NCBI GenBank assembly: GCA_009767595.1
Contig: VSDK01027227.1
Location: 14,906 to 78,905 of the forward strand
DNA from: Symbiodinium kawagutii
Taxonomy: Eukaryota > Sar > Dinophyceae > Suessiales > Symbiodiniaceae
Direction of reading: 5' to 3'
Length of the DNA stretch: 64,000 nt
Of this stretch, positions 20,574-32,644 are shown piece after piece (the stretch's first letter is position 1; every line of letters begins with the position of its first letter). Under the pieces are notes generated by a model, which saw only the letters and a program-made list of their open reading frames with translations, was not told where the DNA came from and did not search any database. The position numbers and the translations under genes were made by a program.

Positions 20574-20735
20574 AAGCATCTATTTTGGGGCTTTCCTTTC
20601 TGGAAACACCCATATAGTAGCTGTTAACCCTATGTAGTTTGTTGGTGGTACCCCAAAAGATGGTTGGTTTATTACTCTAGAAGGTTTCTAGTGGATGATG
20701 TAGGGGTACCCCTATGACTTGAGAAACCGCCATCT
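20574..20735 (+). repeat. Family A elements, a half copy plus a full copy
   Basis: A right half (TTTTGGGGCTTTCC to GGAAACACCCAT), then a copy with GGTACCCCAAAAGATGG and GGGTACCCCTATGACTTG. Confidence 0.6.
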
Positions 20736-20739
20736 TATA

Positions 20740-20935
20740 TAACCATCCTTGGTAACCATCATTCACCAGTCATTAACCATTAATCAACCATCAATCAACC
20801 ATTGATTAACCATTGATCAACCATTAACTAACCATCAATTATCCATAGATTAACCATATCATTAACCACATCATTAACCATATCATCAACCATCATCAAC
20901 CATAATTTTCCCACTATTATTGTTGGTTATTCCAC
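20740..20935. repeat. Degenerate ATTAACC tandem tract
   Basis: About 15 repeats of the AACCATTAATC type; a shorter relative lies at 19560-19630. Confidence 0.75.
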
Positions 20936-21016
20936 TACTAACCATGGAAAATCCCATGGTTTCCCTGAAAAACCACCATTACGAACCCATTTTTATCGCT
21001 AGTGGCTGTCCACCAC

Positions 21017-21104
21017 CCCATGTGCCGCTGGGCGCCCGCACGGGCCATAGCAGGTCTCCGTGAAGTTGAAGCCCAAGGGTGCGATGACGCGCAGCGCGGT
21101 GGGC
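21017..21104 (-). CDS. Giant gene, candidate exon 32
   Basis: 88 nt reading PTALRVIAPLGFNFTETC to RPAAHG. Acceptor GTCGCCCAG|G fits the two bases left by exon 31; donor GGG|GTGGTGG. The LRVIAPLGFNF motif is the best marker of the repeat family. Confidence 0.65.
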
Positions 21105-21917
21105 CTGGGCGACGCGGCTTGCTGTCGTGGAGGTGACCATGGCCGTTGGTACCACGCGGGAGCATGGTGAATGAGGGGCAAGTGATGGCTCGCGCGACAA
21201 GTCTCACACCAATGCCCAGGCATTCTACCGTGGCATAGGTCCTTTTGTGAGGGGGAAGTGATGGCGAATGATGGTTAATGATTCATTATTGGTGGTTATT
21301 TATGGTTGGTAATAACAGTTATTTCATGATGTATGATGGTAGGTTGATGGGTACTTGATGCATATACAAATGATGCTGAATTGATGGCTAATGATGGTTC
21401 CTGATGGATGATAATGGTACTACATATGATAATAATGGTACTACATATGATAATAATGGCCAAAAACTGGGTAAATGATGTTTAACTGATGGTTGATGAT
21501 GGTTGATCGTGATGATAATGATAACATACCAATGATAACACACAACAATGATCAAAAATGACCAGCACTCGATATCAAAAAATGTAATCAATAAACATGA
21601 TCGATAACGGTCAGTTGATAAACAACTGGCAGGTCACAACTACAGCAGGGACCATGTACCACGGCGGTGCATGGGTGACTCGCAACCAACTGGGAAAGTA
21701 CCACCCTTGGTACAGGCCGGGTGACATCCATCGCTAGGAATCGGCCGTGGCTTTCTTTTCAGAGGAGTCTATCCAGCCATGACGGATCAGTTGTTGATCC
21801 ATCCGGGTCAAGGCTTTAACCAACCAAACTTGTTGGTTAATCACAGGGGATGATAACTAACATCACCAACTAGTAATAGCTGGCTAATGGTCAAGCATAG
21901 GGGATGATATCTGACTA

Positions 21918-21990
21918 AATTATAGGGGATACATAGCAACTATATATGGCCCCGGGTCAACCAGTTAACCAACAACCATGGGGGACAAGT
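21918..21990 (-). repeat. Family B fragment with flank
   Basis: ATACATAGCAACTATAT followed by GGGTCAACCAGTTAACC. The flank matches that of the copy at 23217, so both come from a longer duplicated unit. Confidence 0.6.
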
Positions 21991-22489
21991 TCACCAACCA
22001 AACTCAAGAACAAAAACACACTTACCGTACCATATTTGTTAATCTAGCAATATCCCTCCATGTTCATTTCTCGTGAGTGATTTCCATTGAACTTAGGGAC
22101 TCCAGCTCTGATATAGTTTGTTTCCTACAACTGGGGGCCCACAACTGGCGATTCTCCAAATATATCCCTCAGCCCGAAACGTTTTCTACAAGTTGTACTG
22201 ATTATACAGGTACCATCATATTCCATTGCACCATCTGAGCCGTTGTCTACCATCAAATAATGAATCGTATATCAAGAGCTTTGGATTTGCTCAAGGCATT
22301 TGGCACAGTCCGTCATGAACCAGCTGAGCTTACAATGAGCCACAATGAACAACAAGGGCTAGTCACATAACGACAAATACCAATTACCACGATTAGAAGT
22401 GGCCAGTGGCCAGCATTAGAACCTGGCCAACATTGGCAACAAAAACAAAGAACTACACCATCCCACCACCACCAACGACAACAACAACA

Positions 22490-22491
22490 AT

Positions 22492-22543
<52 letters not shown>

Positions 22544-22562
22544 ACAACAACAACAACAACAT
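22490..22562. repeat. (CAT)n(CAA)n microsatellite
   Basis: About 18 CAT then 6-7 CAA trinucleotides. Confidence 0.95.
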
Positions 22563-22637
22563 CAAGGTGCTAATCTGTTGATATTTAGAGTCCCAACCAA
22601 CCAACCAATCTGTGGTTTCGTCCTGCAAGCGACCCAC

Positions 22638-22773
22638 CTGGGGCACGGCTCCGCCACCGGGTTGCGACGCGACCCAACCGGGCTCCCCAGCGATGCCAAA
22701 GGCGGTGTCACGTCCAGGCTCACGATGATCTCTGCCAAGGGCGGTGAGCGGAAGGCCTGGCCGGGCGCAACGC
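22638..22773 (-). CDS. Giant gene, candidate exon 31
   Basis: 136 nt reading VAPGQAFRSPPLAEIIV to VAEPCP, about 78 percent G/C at codon position 3. Acceptor CCCACCAG|GC, donor CCAG|GTGGGT. Confidence 0.6.
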
Positions 22774-23216
22774 CTGGTGGGGCATCCCCGGTGAGCGACC
22801 GGGTCAAGCAGTTCGCCAATCAGTAATAGCTGGTTAATGGTTAATGTTGGTTTCTGATTAGTGTAGCCCCCCCTAAAGTAATGAAAATAGATGAAACCAA
22901 CGATACTAATCAGAAACCAACATTAATCATAGGGGGAAGTGACACAGTTACACCAAGTTATCCTATCCTGAAGCGAGCAGGCAAATTGCACTGTTTACAT
23001 TTGATGTTGAGATGAAAGACTCTTTGTCAACACAACTGGCATGCAGACTTGCAACAATGTGTGGCCGGAGTTCGCAGTTGAAGTTTCATCAGCCCAGTAT
23101 GCTTGACCAGCTGTGTCCGGGGTACTGTGGTAATGACCTGCTTGGAGTCATTGTCCGCGCGCGTTAATCATAGGGGATGAAGACAAACTAATTATGGGGA
23201 ATACATAGCAACTATA

Positions 23217-23337
23217 TGGCTATGGGTCAAGCAGTTAACCAACCAACAACCATGGGGGAAAATAACCAACAAGACTCCAGGGAAACCAATGGTGAATGAG
23301 AGGGGAACCACGGGTACAGGGTTTTCACCCACAGCCA
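23217..23337 (-). repeat. Family B inverted-repeat element
   Basis: GGCTATGGGTCAAGCAG to GGGTTTTCACCCACAGCC. Confidence 0.8.
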
Positions 23338-24353
23338 CTTAGCAACTAGAAACATTCACCATGGAATGGGTTACTGGTCCTAACTTCTCGGGCTTACCGT
23401 GGTCATATGCCAGGAACCCTATGGTTCATCACGGTGGAAGAGGTTACTTATACCAAAAGTTAACGACCATTAGCTTTACATTCTTAACGATTAATGAACC
23501 ATGAATGGTAGATGGTTTTTGCTCAACTAATGGCAAATCTTGGTCAGAAGAGTCACCAAAGATTATTTTTTGGGGTTCCCCATACAATCAATTGACCAAC
23601 ATGCCATTTGTCTAAGGTCAGCATCATTGACAACCCAGCCCCATGCTGTGACTGCGTCTCTCCCAATCTCCACAGTTAAAGGTCTGCCTGGCACATGGTG
23701 CGACAAGAAAAGTATGGCTCGCTACAAGTAGATTCTTGAGACCACAAAAGAAATGTACAACTATGGAACCATTAACGGCCGGGGAACGACCAGTGACTAA
23801 GAATGAGAAAATGATTCTTAAGAATTCATTCTTCATGTACAACCAGGTTTTGAACATGGAACTCTTCGCCAGGTTTGCAAAATCACAAATCGCTGGCTTT
23901 CGTGACCATGGGTTTGTTGCTTTCGCAAAGCAGCGACAAATGAAGGATAGACAAAACGAATCTGATTGAACCCAAGTTTTTGGGGCTGCTCATCTGGAAA
24001 AAGGATGGCTTCCATATTATTGGAAACGGTGGTATTTTCTAGCCTCCGGGTAAGTTTGATTACCAAAGAGCATACTGTATTAAGAGCAACATCAAACTGC
24101 AACTGTATTAAGAGCAAATCAGTGACTGATACATACCACAAATATCCAAAATCTGGTAACGAATCAAACATTGGCGCACCTCAAAAAAACAGTTTCATAT
24201 CATGAGCTTTAATCAGGAACTCAACCCATTCGTGGCTGCAATCACATGGAGAGCGCCACCATTCATCCCCCAATTCGCCACACCCCATCCCAATGCCGAG
24301 CCGTGACCACAAAGAGATACTCTTCCACAATCGGGAACCTGAAAACAGTGCAT

Positions 24354-24510
24354 CATGACAGGTGTTCATGGCTATTCATACTAGTGGGAATCTTGATATA
24401 AAACGCCTATGTTCATGAATGGGTGTTCTGTCATGAATACTTTCATAAATGTATATATATATATACATATATACATGTCATGACAGGTGTTCATGGCTCT
24501 GTTCAAGAAC
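24354..24510 (+). repeat. Direct repeat around a (TA)n tract
   Basis: CATGACAGGTGTTCATGGCT occurs at about 24354 and again at about 24480, with a (TA)n run between. Confidence 0.7.
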
Positions 24511-26016
24511 GGTGTCATCGGACGGTTCATAGCTATATCATACTACTAGGGAAAGCACCAGTTTTAACTTGGGGGTACACATGGGTCATGTTTGGACCCA
24601 CCCTCAGCATGGCTGATAAGACTGAGAGATGCCTAAGATCTCTCCCACGATTATCAAATGCTTGATGATCTGCTGATGATTGGCGTACTACCATCAATCA
24701 TGAATGTGGTGGGTATGCTAATATGATGAAACATCATCCAAATGGGACACAACATGAAATACCATGAATGTAATTCTGGTATTGATAAAGCATCTATCGC
24801 ACGGATATACTCTGGAAATAGCCAACTATTTAATTTGATCATCTATGGAAATCACCAGCAAATTCTTGCCGGCTGATGGTTGTGCAGTTTTTGGATGTCC
24901 CAGGCAGGTCATGGCGTGTTCCAAGCACAGGATAATCAATACAACTTACTAGTTGACTGGAGCCTGGCTAAAACACCATCAAGCCACCGTCAAATTGTGA
25001 CTTGAGAACCAATGCGCATTTTTGAAACCACATGTTTCGAATGATTGTTGAAAACACGAGTATTTGTTGTCGATCTCTATCTGCTCTCTATTATTTTATT
25101 ATAACCACCATTGACCCCTACTAAACATCGCAAACCACTATCATTGTAACCATAATAAACCACCAAGAACCATCATAAATTACATATAGGTCCACGGTCA
25201 ACCATGAATTGACCGACTCAACCTTCACCAACCACCTCTGGCCACCATAACCACAGGTACCAGTGGCTACTATAATCATCAGTTCATCACCAGTTTTAAC
25301 ACTAACCAGCCACCATTAAGCATCATGTAACGATCATCAACGACAAACTATTGACCCGGACTACTAAAACCATCATTAACCAGTGCTACAAAAAAATCAA
25401 CCAATCATCCTCCAATCTGGGTAAATTCTAATAATTCGTAGGTCGTTGGGTCGAATTCACTAATTCGAAACTGAAATAAGGGCTAGGTCGCAGAATTAAC
25501 GAAATTATTTTGACGTCGCCCTGTTAGTCTCCCGACACCGGCCCATGCCAAGTTGCTGCATGGATGTACCTATTGAAGGCTGGATCTCTGTTTTCTGAAG
25601 TTGGGTCTTAAGAACGCAAATTGAACGTCTTGAGAACAATTCCCTACTTGTGCTGCGGTAGGACAATCACAATGACCGCCGTGGCCAGCATCATTGGGAA
25701 CAGGCTATGTTTGGCCTTGCGAGAATAAGGGACCTAGCTGACATCAGCCTGCTGTGAGGAAGGGGCCCTGTTTTTTTCCTCAAGGCGTTCATTTTCAGTT
25801 TTTTGGGCCCCGAAAAGCTCAAGATGAGCGTCTTAAGAAAATTAGGCCCTGGGAGGGTTCGAGCCCACCACGGTTCTTCAAGACGTCCAAAACGGAGTTT
25901 TCAGACCCCAAAAACCTCAAAATGAACGTCTTGAACTTGATAAATATCCAGGATGCCCGTGGATCGACTCGAACCGCTCGAACCGAACCAACCGAGAAAT
26001 TGTGGCGGTAATAGTA

Positions 26017-26092
26017 CCTTCCCCCTGTGGGACTTGATCTTATGATCCTGTGGGTCTTTGGACCATCGCTCTAACCACTGAGCTAAGGAGGT
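26017..26092 (-). ncRNA. tRNA-like sequence, perhaps a tRNA-derived SINE
   Basis: On the minus strand TTAGCTCAGTGGTTAGAGC is an excellent D-arm and A-box. It is followed at the right distance by AGATCAAGTCCC, a degenerate T-arm/B-box. The 5' CCTCCTT pairs only partly with the 3' GGGGGAAGG, and the anticodon stem is poor, so a working tRNA is unlikely. Direct-repeat-like sequence around 25790-25950 may be part of the same element. Confidence 0.4.
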
Positions 26093-26328
26093 TCTGCTTC
26101 GGAGGTGCAAAAGAGGCTCCTCAAACACTTGAACTACTTTTCTCTCTTCTATTGCCTTGACTTGTGGAGAAAACCAATGACCGTTATCAAAATCCTTATT
26201 TCGAAAATTTAGGTCGAATTTCCGGTGACGTCGCGTGACGTCGCTATAATTTATGCAGTCCAATCAACCACAAGCAACCAGTACTCAACAACTACTCACC
26301 CCCAACTGACCCATTCAGCGTCACGCGC

Positions 26329-26541
26329 ATGGCAACTCACATCGTGCCACGACACTCACGGGAATTGCCGTCGTTGGTGTTCGTAGGTAACTCCCCGAAG
26401 TCGCGCGTCTCCAAAAACCTGAGCCGCGGCACTGGTCACCGGCCATGGCACTCAGTTGGAGCCCAACCGGGGCAACCTGGGGATGCCGTGGGTCCAAGCA
26501 TAGGTCATCCCAGGATGTTTGTATTGCCTGTGGTGGGATAG
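26329..26541. other. GC-rich island, possible exon, strand unresolved
   Basis: About 210 bp more GC-rich than its surroundings, open on both strands: plus reads MATHIVPRHSREL to IGHPRMF, minus reads VAPVGLQLSAMAGDQ. It may hold one exon of the giant gene. No decisive splice pair was found. Confidence 0.3.
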
Positions 26542-27518
26542 CGAATTGGATTATACCTAGCAAATTATTGACTTATATGGTTCGGCAGGATCGATGTGTA
26601 GCTGGTAATCATTGAATTATATGGTTCAGGAAGATCGTTGGTAGATCACAAAACACGTTTTCATACTGAGGTGACAGAAGTGCAGTGAAGTAACAGGTAT
26701 TGAAGTTTCTTTGCCTAACTATGTTTCGCAATCAACATGATCAAGGACTATCAACACATTGATCACGAGCATAAGCTCCTTGTATCTTACCCTTTGATGG
26801 GGCAAACGTTCCAACTATGGCTTTCTTGTAGGTCATTGTTTTCACTCACTTTGAAGCGTTGCAGCCAAACTAGCCAAGCAAGTTACTAGTGGTGGCAGGC
26901 GTTGACATATCTATACGCATACACTGTCTTACATACTGCCAATCTGTTCTGTGCACAAATGTAGAACATGTGAATCTACAGAATATTTGTCAACGAACAT
27001 GATCATAGCACCTTAATTGGAAACCGCTACAGAACCCACTGACCATCCTGTTTCATCCTGGTGCTCTTGGTATCCACTTGGATATCAAGCTAGTAAGTGG
27101 TGACTAATCATGGTTATAGGGGTTCATCAACAATACCTTATAAGCTTTATAACCATAGTTGTCATTCAACCATCAATGAACTAATCATGGGTGACAAACT
27201 GCCGTATAGGCTTTATAACCATGCCTCCACTGGGACTCATGATGACCCAGGAGCCCCTGCCATTGCACATCCAAGAAAAGCTACCGGAGGTTGCATGAAA
27301 CCAGGGCTTGAATATCAATCACCACCACAGGTTTAAACATTATTGATAACCAACCTGAGATGAACCTGAGATTCTATGAACAACCAAACATTATCGGTTT
27401 TCTTCCTGGTTGATTGATCAAGGGTATCCCCATGTATTGTTGCTTATCGTCCCCGATTAACCTCCATAATCCAGGTCGATCATACCCCCTTTTCCTGTGG
27501 AAGCAACCACGACCAAAC

Positions 27519-27640
27519 CCTCAGCGCTGTCGTTGCGCAGCCGCAACGACTGTCATGGCTGAGCCCCCTGACCACTGGATAGCTCCTCCATGGTCCTGTG
27601 CTTGCGCAGTCGCGGAACATCGACAGGGCGGAGAATGCGG
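27519..27640 (-). CDS. GC-rich island, candidate exon 29, frame unresolved
   Basis: Bounded by an acceptor-like CAACTCGCAG and a donor-like GAGG|GTTTGG on the minus strand. All three minus frames are partly open (for example AAFSALSMFRDCAS or DHGGAIQWSGGSAM). The composition matches the other exons. Confidence 0.35.
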
Positions 27641-28033
27641 CTGCGAGTTGAGATGTTGTGGAAAAAACCAACCCTGATAGCAGTGGAACTAGTGGATACT
27701 AATGGTGGGGGAAAGTGACGCAAGTTTTCTCGCCACTGTTAGCCATGCATAGCTCTCAATGGTCACTAACCATCAACCAACATCAAGCAACCAACGTAGT
27801 CCAACTTGGATTCCAACATAACCAACCACCAACCAACATCAATAAGTATCACCAACCAATCACCAATCAACCAACCAATCACCAACTAGTCACCAACCAA
27901 CATCCAACAGCCAACCACCAACCACCAAGACTAGTCAACTATTCAATCCACTAGAAAACCACCAACCAATCACTAACCACCAACCAGCTATTGTTGGTGA
28001 GCCTATCCCCTACTATCAACCATTAACCAGCCA

Positions 28034-28056
28034 GGTTGGTTGGTTGGTTGGTTGGT
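28034..28056. repeat. (GGTT)n tract
   Basis: Five to six perfect GGTT units bordering exon 28; a shorter one lies on its other side at 28235-28252. Confidence 0.9.
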
Positions 28057-28124
28057 TCACCATCCACCATCCTCCGCATAACCAACATAGCCAACCACCC
28101 ACCAAGCACCAGGCGCTGCCGCAC

Positions 28125-28217
28125 CTGTGCCGCCTGCGCGCTGGGCGCTACCACCGAGGTGATGACTTCGTAGCGCCGGAAGGGCACCAGCCTCGATGCA
28201 GCGGCGGCTGTTGGGGT
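28125..28217 (-). CDS. Giant gene, candidate exon 28
   Basis: 93 nt, 31 codons, reading TPTAAAASRLVPFRRYE to SAQAAQ. Acceptor CCCATCAG, donor CAG|GTGCGG. Confidence 0.55.
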
Positions 28218-28227
28218 CTGATGGGCG

Positions 28228-28620
28228 GAGAGAATTGGTTGGTTGGTTGGTTGATGGGCTTATCAATGGGTTGATGTTTTTTTTTAATGAACGGGTTGAG
28301 TTGATGATTGGTTATCAATTGGTTGATTGGTTGATGGCTTTATCAATGGGTTGATTGCAGCAATGGGTTGAGTGCTGGGTTGATTAATTGATGGGTTGAG
28401 TTGATGATTGGTTGATGGGTTGGTGGGTTTTTCAATGGGTTGATTAATCAACAGCGATGAGATAAGTTGATGATTGGTAATTGATGATTGGTTTTCAATT
28501 GGTTGATTGGTTGATTTCCAATGGTGGATAGTAGCACCATGGTGGTTTCTAGTGGTTGATGGGCTGATTGATGGGTTTATCAATGGTTCTTGAATGGGTT
28601 GATTCATGGGTTGACTTTAT
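28228..28620. repeat. Degenerate GGTTGATGG array
   Basis: Dozens of imperfect ATTGGTTGATGGGTTGA units. The minus-strand frame of NQPI/NPS repeats is a by-product. Confidence 0.85.
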
Positions 28621-29049
28621 GGTTGATTCTGGGTTGCTAGTGGTGTTGGTTTAGTTGAGTTTGAAGCGTGCTACTTTAGATCATGATGAATTATTCATAG
28701 ATTAGTGTGATCAACCACGATCGTTGTTGGATCATGGTTGATTATAAGTTTGTAGTCTGTTGCTTTTTGTTGCTGGACACCTATGTAACAATGTGGGTTG
28801 ATTCATTGCAAAAATGCATGCTTGTACTGCTTGGGGGGTCATTCTTATCATGGCAATTCCGTTGTCAACTACAGGGGGTAACCTGAAACTGCGCAATATC
28901 TCTGTCAACAAGCGATTGGTAGTTTGCTGGCAGTGTCATGTCGAAATTGCCCCTGGAACATCTCAATTCCAAGTCCTCCCTAGGCATTTAATCACATAAG
29001 GCCTGCAGGTTTGGCAACGTACGTTCCTATACCGAAAGTAATTATCTGG

Positions 29050-29500
29050 TGTCATCACCACCATCATCATCATCATCCTCATCATCATCATCATCATCAT
29101 CCTCATCCTCATCCTCATCATCATCCTCATCATCATCATCATCATCATCCTCATCCTCATCCTCATCATCATCCTCATCATCATCATCATCATCATCCTC
29201 ATCCTCATCCTCATCATCATCCTCATCATCATCATCATCATCATCCTCATCCTCATCCTCATCATCATCCTCATCATCATCATCATCATCATCCTCATCC
29301 TCATCCTCATCATCATCCTCATCATCATCATCATCATCATCCTCATCCTCATCCTCATCATCATCCTCATCATCATCATCATCATCATCCTCATCCTCAT
29401 CCTCATCATCATCCTCATCATCATCATCATCATCATCCTCATCCTCATCCTCATCATCATCCTCATCATCATCATCATCATCATCATCGTCATTGTCATC
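29050..29500. repeat. 48-bp higher-order ATC/CTC array
   Basis: Trinucleotides ATC and CTC arranged in a period of 16 triplets, repeated about 8 times almost perfectly, ending in a GTC-variant tail to 29545. It keeps frames open on both strands (poly-D/E, poly-S, poly-H/P); none is likely to be coding. Confidence 0.95.
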
Positions 29501-30052
29501 GTCATCGTCATCGTCATCGTCATCATCGTCGTCGTCATCATCGTCATCCAATTTTCATAGCCCTGATCAGCTCCACCAACAATGAATAAGAACACAAAAT
29601 GTACTGACATTGCGCGGGCGAGACCATGATCAACGATTGACAATCGTAAACCATAAGAATATGTCCCAAAAAATGGCTCATAACATATGTGCTTATATGC
29701 TGATCCCCTGTCAACATTCAATCAGAATTGAGCATCACTACAGTAGCCAACCTCAAAGCTGATTAATGAAGAACAGTAGCTCACCTAATGATCACTGGTA
29801 AGCATCATCAGCCAACCTATTACCCTCTGGCAAACCAACCTGGAAGCTACAAATCATCAGCTTTTATATGTTAACCAGCCATAAATGGTGGATTTGTAGC
29901 AATTTCAGGGTAGGAAAAAAAAACAGAGCGTTTTCTGGTTGGATCGCCCACAATTTGCTCATGGTGGCCCCCTAAGCCATGGTTGGTGAGCCATTCATTG
30001 GCCAAGCCAGCTGACCAACCTATCCAGCGCATGCCCAAACCACGGGCCACAC

Positions 30053-30159
30053 ATCTGAGCATTCGCACTGCTCGAGCAAGCGCACGTGAATGGCGCCACC
30101 AAAGACAGTAGTGATCTGGCGGCGAAGGTTGGTGGGGCACCATGCGTCGCTGGATGAAG
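30053..30159 (-). CDS. Giant gene, candidate exon 27
   Basis: 107 nt reading SSSDAWCPTNLRRQIT to EQCECSD. Acceptor CTACCAG, donor GAT|GTGTGGC. Two other minus frames are open, so the frame is provisional. Confidence 0.45.
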
Positions 30160-30192
30160 CTGGTAGATGAGGTTTGCCATCCCCGAAAATAC

Positions 30193-30302
30193 ATGGTGGT
30201 TTTTCAAAATAGGGAGCCCCAAAAAAGGCTGGTTTATTACTATCTGTAAATGATTAATAGTGGATGATTTCGGGGTACCCCTATTTTGAGAAACACCCAT
30301 GT
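30193..30302 (+). repeat. Family A inverted-repeat element
   Basis: ATGGTGGTTTTTCAAAATAG and CCCTATTTTGAGAAACACC. Confidence 0.85.
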
Positions 30303-30417
30303 GCACAAGTTCATCAGTCAATCAGCCAAATGATAGGTGGTTCATCAACCTATGGAAGATATGCTGGCTGATTGGGTGGTTCGTCAGCCAACCCAAATGA
30401 GTACCGTTTTTTTTGGT

Positions 30418-30640
30418 GTCAATGTCCCGCGTAGCCACCGCGAAGCCTACGTTTGCAGTTTTTTAGCTTTGCGTAGCCTTCGCGTAGGGGAACTACTCCG
30501 CGTAGGCACCGCGTAGCCTACCTCTGCAGTAAAAGTGACCTCGCGTAGCCTCTCGCGGAGTTCCGCTTACCGCGTAGCCAGCGCGTAGCCTACCCTTCAG
30601 CAAAAAAGGCCTCGCGTAGCCTTCGCGAAGGCGAATTCAA
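30418..30640. repeat. GCGTAGCC-rich tandem repeat
   Basis: Three units of about 70-75 bp with CGCGTAGCCTAC and TTCGCGTAGG words, forming inverted pairs such as CGCGTAGCCTTCGCG. Confidence 0.85.
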
Positions 30641-30767
30641 AAAAAAAACACCACTCAAATGATAGGGAGGAAATCTGTTTAAAACCACAAGCAGGAGCTC
30701 GTGAATTCGGACGGTTTCGGTTGATGTTGGTTGATGCTGGCTGGGGTGTACTTATCTACGGAGACAA

Positions 30768-30862
30768 TTGGCTGTGAGTCAAAACCCCGTACCCCTCGTC
30801 CATATGAAATGGTTGATCTTATCCCCAATTATTGGTTGATTAATATTGACCCATTGCCAATT
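30768..30862 (+). repeat. Family B inverted-repeat element
   Basis: GGCTGTGAGTCAAAACCCC to TATTGACCCATTGCC. Confidence 0.75.
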
Positions 30863-30899
30863 GATTTGGACCTTGCCAAATCATTTGTGATCGTGGCTT

Positions 30900-31020
30900 G
30901 TTTTAAGTCTCCCCCCTTAGAAGGGATGGTCATCAATGGCAACCATCTCTGGCTCCCCCGAACTCATGGAGGTTATACTATTCGTGTAGAGATTGTACGC
31001 GCAGGTGGTTTTTTGTAGCA
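30900..31020. other. Possible exon island, strand unresolved
   Basis: Plus strand reads GMVINGNHLWLPRTHGG between CCCCCCTTAG and GCAG|GTGGT; minus strand reads YNLHEFGGARD. Both have usable splice signals. Confidence 0.3.
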
Positions 31021-31314
31021 ACGATCTCCTATGAATCATCCACCATTGGCAACTAGCCTATCATGATTCACAAAGTTAACATTATCCATTCATTAATAGG
31101 CCTTATAGTAATTCATTCAACCATTATCAGGAAATTCACCGCCAATAACCACCAAAATATGCATGATGTTGAACTGTAAACCATTATGAAACCACTTTCA
31201 GGAGACTCGCCACAAGTCCCCATTCACAATCAAACACCAACAAACGTGATGTGGCTTCGCTCATGAACCCCCAGCTGTTCACCATGCCTTACTCACTCAA
31301 CTTCACCATGTCAC

Positions 31315-31426
31315 GATGCAGAGGAACTCTCGGCCATGGCCTCGTTGGCCACCGGACGCTTCACAGTGCTCTGGCTCGAAATACTTTGGCCGATGGGACT
31401 CTCCTCGGTGACTGCCAGAAGTGGAG
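31315..31426 (-). CDS. Giant gene, candidate exon 26
   Basis: 112 nt reading PLLAVTEESPIGQSIS to AESSSA. Acceptor CTTCGCAG, donor TC|GTGACATG; a TGA follows at once in frame, and an earlier donor (CCG|GTGGCC) is possible. Confidence 0.55.
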
Positions 31427-31888
31427 CTGCGAAGGGGTGGTTCATACGAATTGGTTTCTTCGTTGATGGTGAAGCGTTGCTTAGAAACTAAATATGACTG
31501 AATGGTAGCTACATAAATGTTGACTTGGTTGTTAACTACTGGTCAATGACGAACTAACGTGTGAGTAATTGTCAATGTTTGGATAACTAATGGCCAATTA
31601 ATGATTTGTCAATGGCCAAGTAATGCGGTTCATATATGGTTCATGTTGGGATCTCGGCAGGTGACCATCCGCTGGTCAATATCAATCAAAAGCGAACATG
31701 GGTAATTCCTATATACTGCAGAATTCAGATCACAATGATACTGCCCCCAAAACCATCATTTGTTTAAGGTTATAAGTTATAAGTTATAACCCATTTTTTG
31801 GAGGATAAAGACCTACCTTTTTTAAGGTTGTGGGGGGGCTCATGGACGATATTGCTGGGGATGGTTCACTGCCCCGAAAAGCACCGAC

Positions 31889-31974
31889 ATTGGATGAATC
31901 GCAATCCCAACAGCTTGGCAGGTTGTTCATGAAAAGGAGTTTCTGAACGAAAGGTCATCTCAACATTCCGGTGC
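31889..31974 (-). CDS. Giant gene, candidate exon 25
   Basis: 86 nt reading HRNVEMTFRSETPFHE to GLRFIQ. Acceptor GCACTTTCAG|G with a pyrimidine tract, donor AAT|GTCGGTG. Entry phase needs a GA donor in exon 24. Confidence 0.45.
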
Positions 31975-32012
31975 CTGAAAGTGCAAAGCAGAAATCACAA
32001 AGTTCAAGCCTA

Positions 32013-32115
32013 AATTGGTTGATGGTTTCAACCCCTATGAAATATTTGTCAACCATAGTCAACCAATCATTTGTTAATAATTCCTACGCAAAATAAAACA
32101 TGTCAACCAAACCAC
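32013..32115 (+). repeat. Family C inverted-repeat element
   Basis: TTGGTTGATGGTTTCAACC to AACCAAACCACAAG. Confidence 0.7.
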
Positions 32116-32457
32116 AAGACAGTAAAGCATTGACCCAGTGCCGCCGCCTTTATCTCTTGTTTGTTTTGTGGTTCACTAGCTACTTACCAGCTGCAAGTGC
32201 ACCTGCTACCACCTAGGCAATCAGCTTATTAGCCGAAGCATTTACCCCCAACGATTCTCAATTGTACGAGCACTGTCAAGGCTGATATTCTTGACCATCG
32301 TCAGTTGTCATGAACATCATCACTCAGTACTAAGTACCGCTTGGTTAGAACCCTCCTAGTTAAAGGCCCTTTAAAGGTCTATAAGGATACCCCTGCCTCC
32401 TTAGCTCCCTCCAAACCACCAGCCGCCACCCGATCTGCTCCCGCTGGGTCCCCTCAC

Positions 32458-32523
32458 CACGAGTGTGAAGATGCTACGCGTGGGTTCATAGGGTGCGGCT
32501 GAGATCATCAGGAAGTCACCCAC
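32458..32523 (-). CDS. Giant gene, candidate exon 24
   Basis: 66 nt reading VGDFLMISAAPYEPTR then SIFTLV. Acceptor GGCGTCAG|G, donor GTG|GTGAGG. Joins exon 23 in phase 0; the joined text resembles, from memory, a segment found in very long Suessiales proteins. Confidence 0.6.
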
Positions 32524-32644
32524 CTGACGCCACGCCACACTTCCAGCTGAGACTGGTCTTTGTTGGGGATTGAAAATTTAGGACGTGTTAAGGGTTTGGG
32601 GTTTAGGATCTTTATTCCTAAGCCAACAAAAACGGGGAGATGTT

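Noticed and set aside
28284..28607. Minus frame rich in NQPI and NPS
   Set aside because: By-product of the degenerate GGTTGATGG array.
29011..29721. Long poly-D/E, poly-S, poly-H/P and poly-M frames
   Set aside because: Produced by the ATC/CTC tandem array, open in many frames at once.
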